Source: Pseudonocardia sp. ICBG1293 (GTDB lineage Bacteria; Actinomycetota; Actinomycetes; Mycobacteriales; Pseudonocardiaceae). Taken from it: a stretch of 64,000 nt of DNA. Positions 62,758-64,000 of the stretch are shown here, in pieces. Location: the NCBI RefSeq assembly GCF_020131355.1, contig NZ_JAHLEL010000047.1, forward strand, positions 1 to 64,000, written 5' to 3'. Under the pieces are notes generated by a model. That model was not told the origin of the DNA. It did not search any database and saw nothing but the letters and a program-made list of their open reading frames with translations. Every line of letters begins with the position of its first letter. The stretch's first letter is position 1. The position numbers and the translations under genes were made by a program.

Positions 62758-64000
62758 GTGCTGTGGAGACTCTCGCGCACCCAGCTGCGTGGCTACGCCG
62801 GGCCCGCCGGCGTGCTCGTCGTGCTCCAGACCGCGCAGATCGCCGGCACGCTGCTGCTGCCGACGCTCGGCGCAGCCCTCATCGACCAGGGCGTGGTCCG
62901 CGCGGATCGCGGCCGGATCGTCGAGATCGGCATGCTGATGGCCGGTATCGCCGTGGTCCAGATCGCCGCGGCCCTGGCCGCGACCGCGCTGGGCGCGCGG
63001 ACCTCCACCGCGGTCGGCCGGGACCTGCGCTCCGCGGTGTTCGACCGCATCCTGGACTTCTCGGCCCGCGAGGTCGGCCGGTTCGGGACGGCGTCGCTGC
63101 TGACCCGCACGGTCAACGACGTCCAGCAGGTGCAGAACCTCGCCCGGTCCGGGTTCGGCGTCGTCGTCTCCGCCCCCCTGATGTGCATCGGCAGCATCGT
63201 GCTCGCGCTGGCCCAGGACGTACCGCTGGCCCTGCTGCTGGTCGTCCTCGTGCTGGTCGTCGGCGTGGCCTTCGGTCTGCTGCTGGCCCGGATGGGCAGC
63301 CTCTACGGCCGGATGCAGCTCGCCCTCGACGACCTCGGCCGGCTGCTCCGGGAGTCGATCACGGGGGTGCGGGTGGTCCGCTCGTTCGTCCGCGAGGACC
63401 ACGAGCAGGAGCGCTTCACCCGCAGCAACGACGCCTTCCTCGACCTGTCCCAGCGGGTCGGCCGGCTGATCGCCACGATGCTGCCGCTGGTGCTGCTGCT
63501 GATGAACCTGTTCACGGTCGTCCTGATGTGGCTCGGCGCCCACCGCATCGACGCGGGCGTGATGCCGCTGGGCGCGCTCAGCGCGTTCCTGTTCTACCTG
63601 TCGCTGATCCTCATGTCGGTCGTGATGCTCGCGTTCGTGTTCCTGCAGGTACCGCGGGCCCGGGTGGGGGCGGGCCGGATCCTGGAGGTGCTCGACACCG
63701 AGCCGGGGGTGGCGCCACCGGCGAACCCGGCGCCGTTGCAGGGCCCCGCGGGCCGGGTGGAGGTCCGGGCCGCGGAGTTCCGCTACCCGGGCGCGGAGCG
63801 CGCGGTGCTGCGCGGGGTCGACCTGGTCGTCGAGCCGGGCGAGCGGGTCGCGGTGCTGGGCAGCACGGGCAGCGGCAAGACGACCCTGCTGAACCTCGTG
63901 CTGCGGCTGGTCGACCCGACCGCGGGCTCGGTCCGGCTGGGCGGCACCGACGTCCGGCGGCTCGACCCCGCGGTGCTCACCGGCGTCGTCGGGTTCGTCC
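62758..64000 (+). CDS. ABC exporter half-transporter (NysH/NysG-like), 3' end beyond the window
   Basis: Exporter with fused membrane and ATPase domains, probably moving the polyene out of the cell as NysG/NysH are thought to do. The first 414 residues are visible. Starting at GTG 62758 (LWRLSRTQLRGYAGPAGVLV), hydrophobic spans lie at about residues 15-35, 55-75, 135-185, 245-265 and 280-300. The exporter coupling segment ESITGVRVVRSFVRE is at about 200-215. The ATPase domain begins near residue 325 with FRYPGAERAVLRGVDL and has Walker A LGSTGSGKTTLLNL at about 365-378. Signature and Walker B motifs lie beyond 64000. GTG 62758 is the only in-frame start that fits the usual N-terminus. A second half-transporter would be expected next. 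Confidence 0.92.
   Translation, partial: MLWRLSRTQLRGYAGPAGVLVVLQTAQIAGTLLLPTLGAALIDQGVVRADRGRIVEIGMLMAGIAVVQIAAALAATALGARTSTAVGRDLRSAVFDRILDFSAREVGRFGTASLLTRTVNDVQQVQNLARSGFGVVVSAPLMCIGSIVLALAQDVPLALLLVVLVLVVGVAFGLLLARMGSLYGRMQLALDDLGRLLRESITGVRVVRSFVREDHEQERFTRSNDAFLDLSQRVGRLIATMLPLVLLLMNLFTVVLMWLGAHRIDAGVMPLGALSAFLFYLSLILMSVVMLAFVFLQVPRARVGAGRILEVLDTEPGVAPPANPAPLQGPAGRVEVRAAEFRYPGAERAVLRGVDLVVEPGERVAVLGSTGSGKTTLLNLVLRLVDPTAGSVRLGGTDVRRLDPAVLTGVVGFV

Noticed and set aside
62488..63543. Minus-strand open frame opposite the ABC exporter
   Set aside because: Gln/His/Asp-rich antisense shadow; the plus strand has transporter spans and a Walker A motif.

Overview
The window is very GC-rich actinobacterial DNA with strong third-position GC bias. 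It carries part of a nystatin/amphotericin-like polyene macrolide gene cluster. Two giant modular type I polyketide synthase (PKS) genes on the minus strand fill about 46.9 kb. Around them are genes typical of polyene clusters: a PAS-LuxR regulator, three LuxR-type LAL ATPase regulators, a type II thioesterase, a GDP-mannose 4,6-dehydratase and an ABC exporter. Pseudonocardia or a close relative is a reasonable guess for the host, but this is inference from cluster type and composition.

Layout. 1-2726 (plus): PAS-LuxR activator, acyl-CoA carboxylase carboxyltransferase subunit and a small epsilon subunit, apparently one operon. 2352-12199 (minus): three LAL regulators in series. The last one transcribed (lal1) is split by an IS110-family element at 4915-6377, and the middle one (lal2) has no DNA-binding domain. 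12360-13121 (minus): type II thioesterase. 13250-40707 (minus): PKS B, five extension modules, the third with an enoylreductase. 40742-60134 (minus): PKS A, four extension modules. 60290-61412: IS630-family element in the PKS A upstream region. 61432-62466 (minus): GDP-mannose 4,6-dehydratase. 62758-64000 (plus): 5' part of an ABC exporter.

How it works together. The carboxylase probably supplies malonyl-CoA, and possibly methylmalonyl-CoA. PKS A then PKS B extend a starter acyl chain in order. Domain content predicts starter-CH=CH-CH(OH)-CH2-CH(OH)-CH(CH3)-CH(OH)-CH(CH3)-(CH=CH)2-CH2CH2-(CH=CH)2-CO-, to be continued by PKS proteins outside the window. No loading module, terminating thioesterase module, P450, aminotransferase or glycosyltransferase is present here. 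Compared with nystatin, PKS A carries two extra early modules (nystatin NysB has two modules, as I recall) and PKS B has one module fewer than NysC. The product is therefore probably not nystatin itself. A longer starter-end side chain and a shorter macrolide core would fit selvamicin-type polyenes.

Four places show an apparent one-base loss that breaks an otherwise continuous gene: one in lal2, two in PKS A and one in PKS B. All shift the frame in the same sense and at least two lie in 5-base homopolymers, so base-calling deletions are the first suspicion. PimM/NysRIV-type operator-like sequences lie upstream of the thioesterase, upstream of PKS A and in the dehydratase/ABC divergent promoter, which suggests one regulon controlled by the PAS-LuxR protein.
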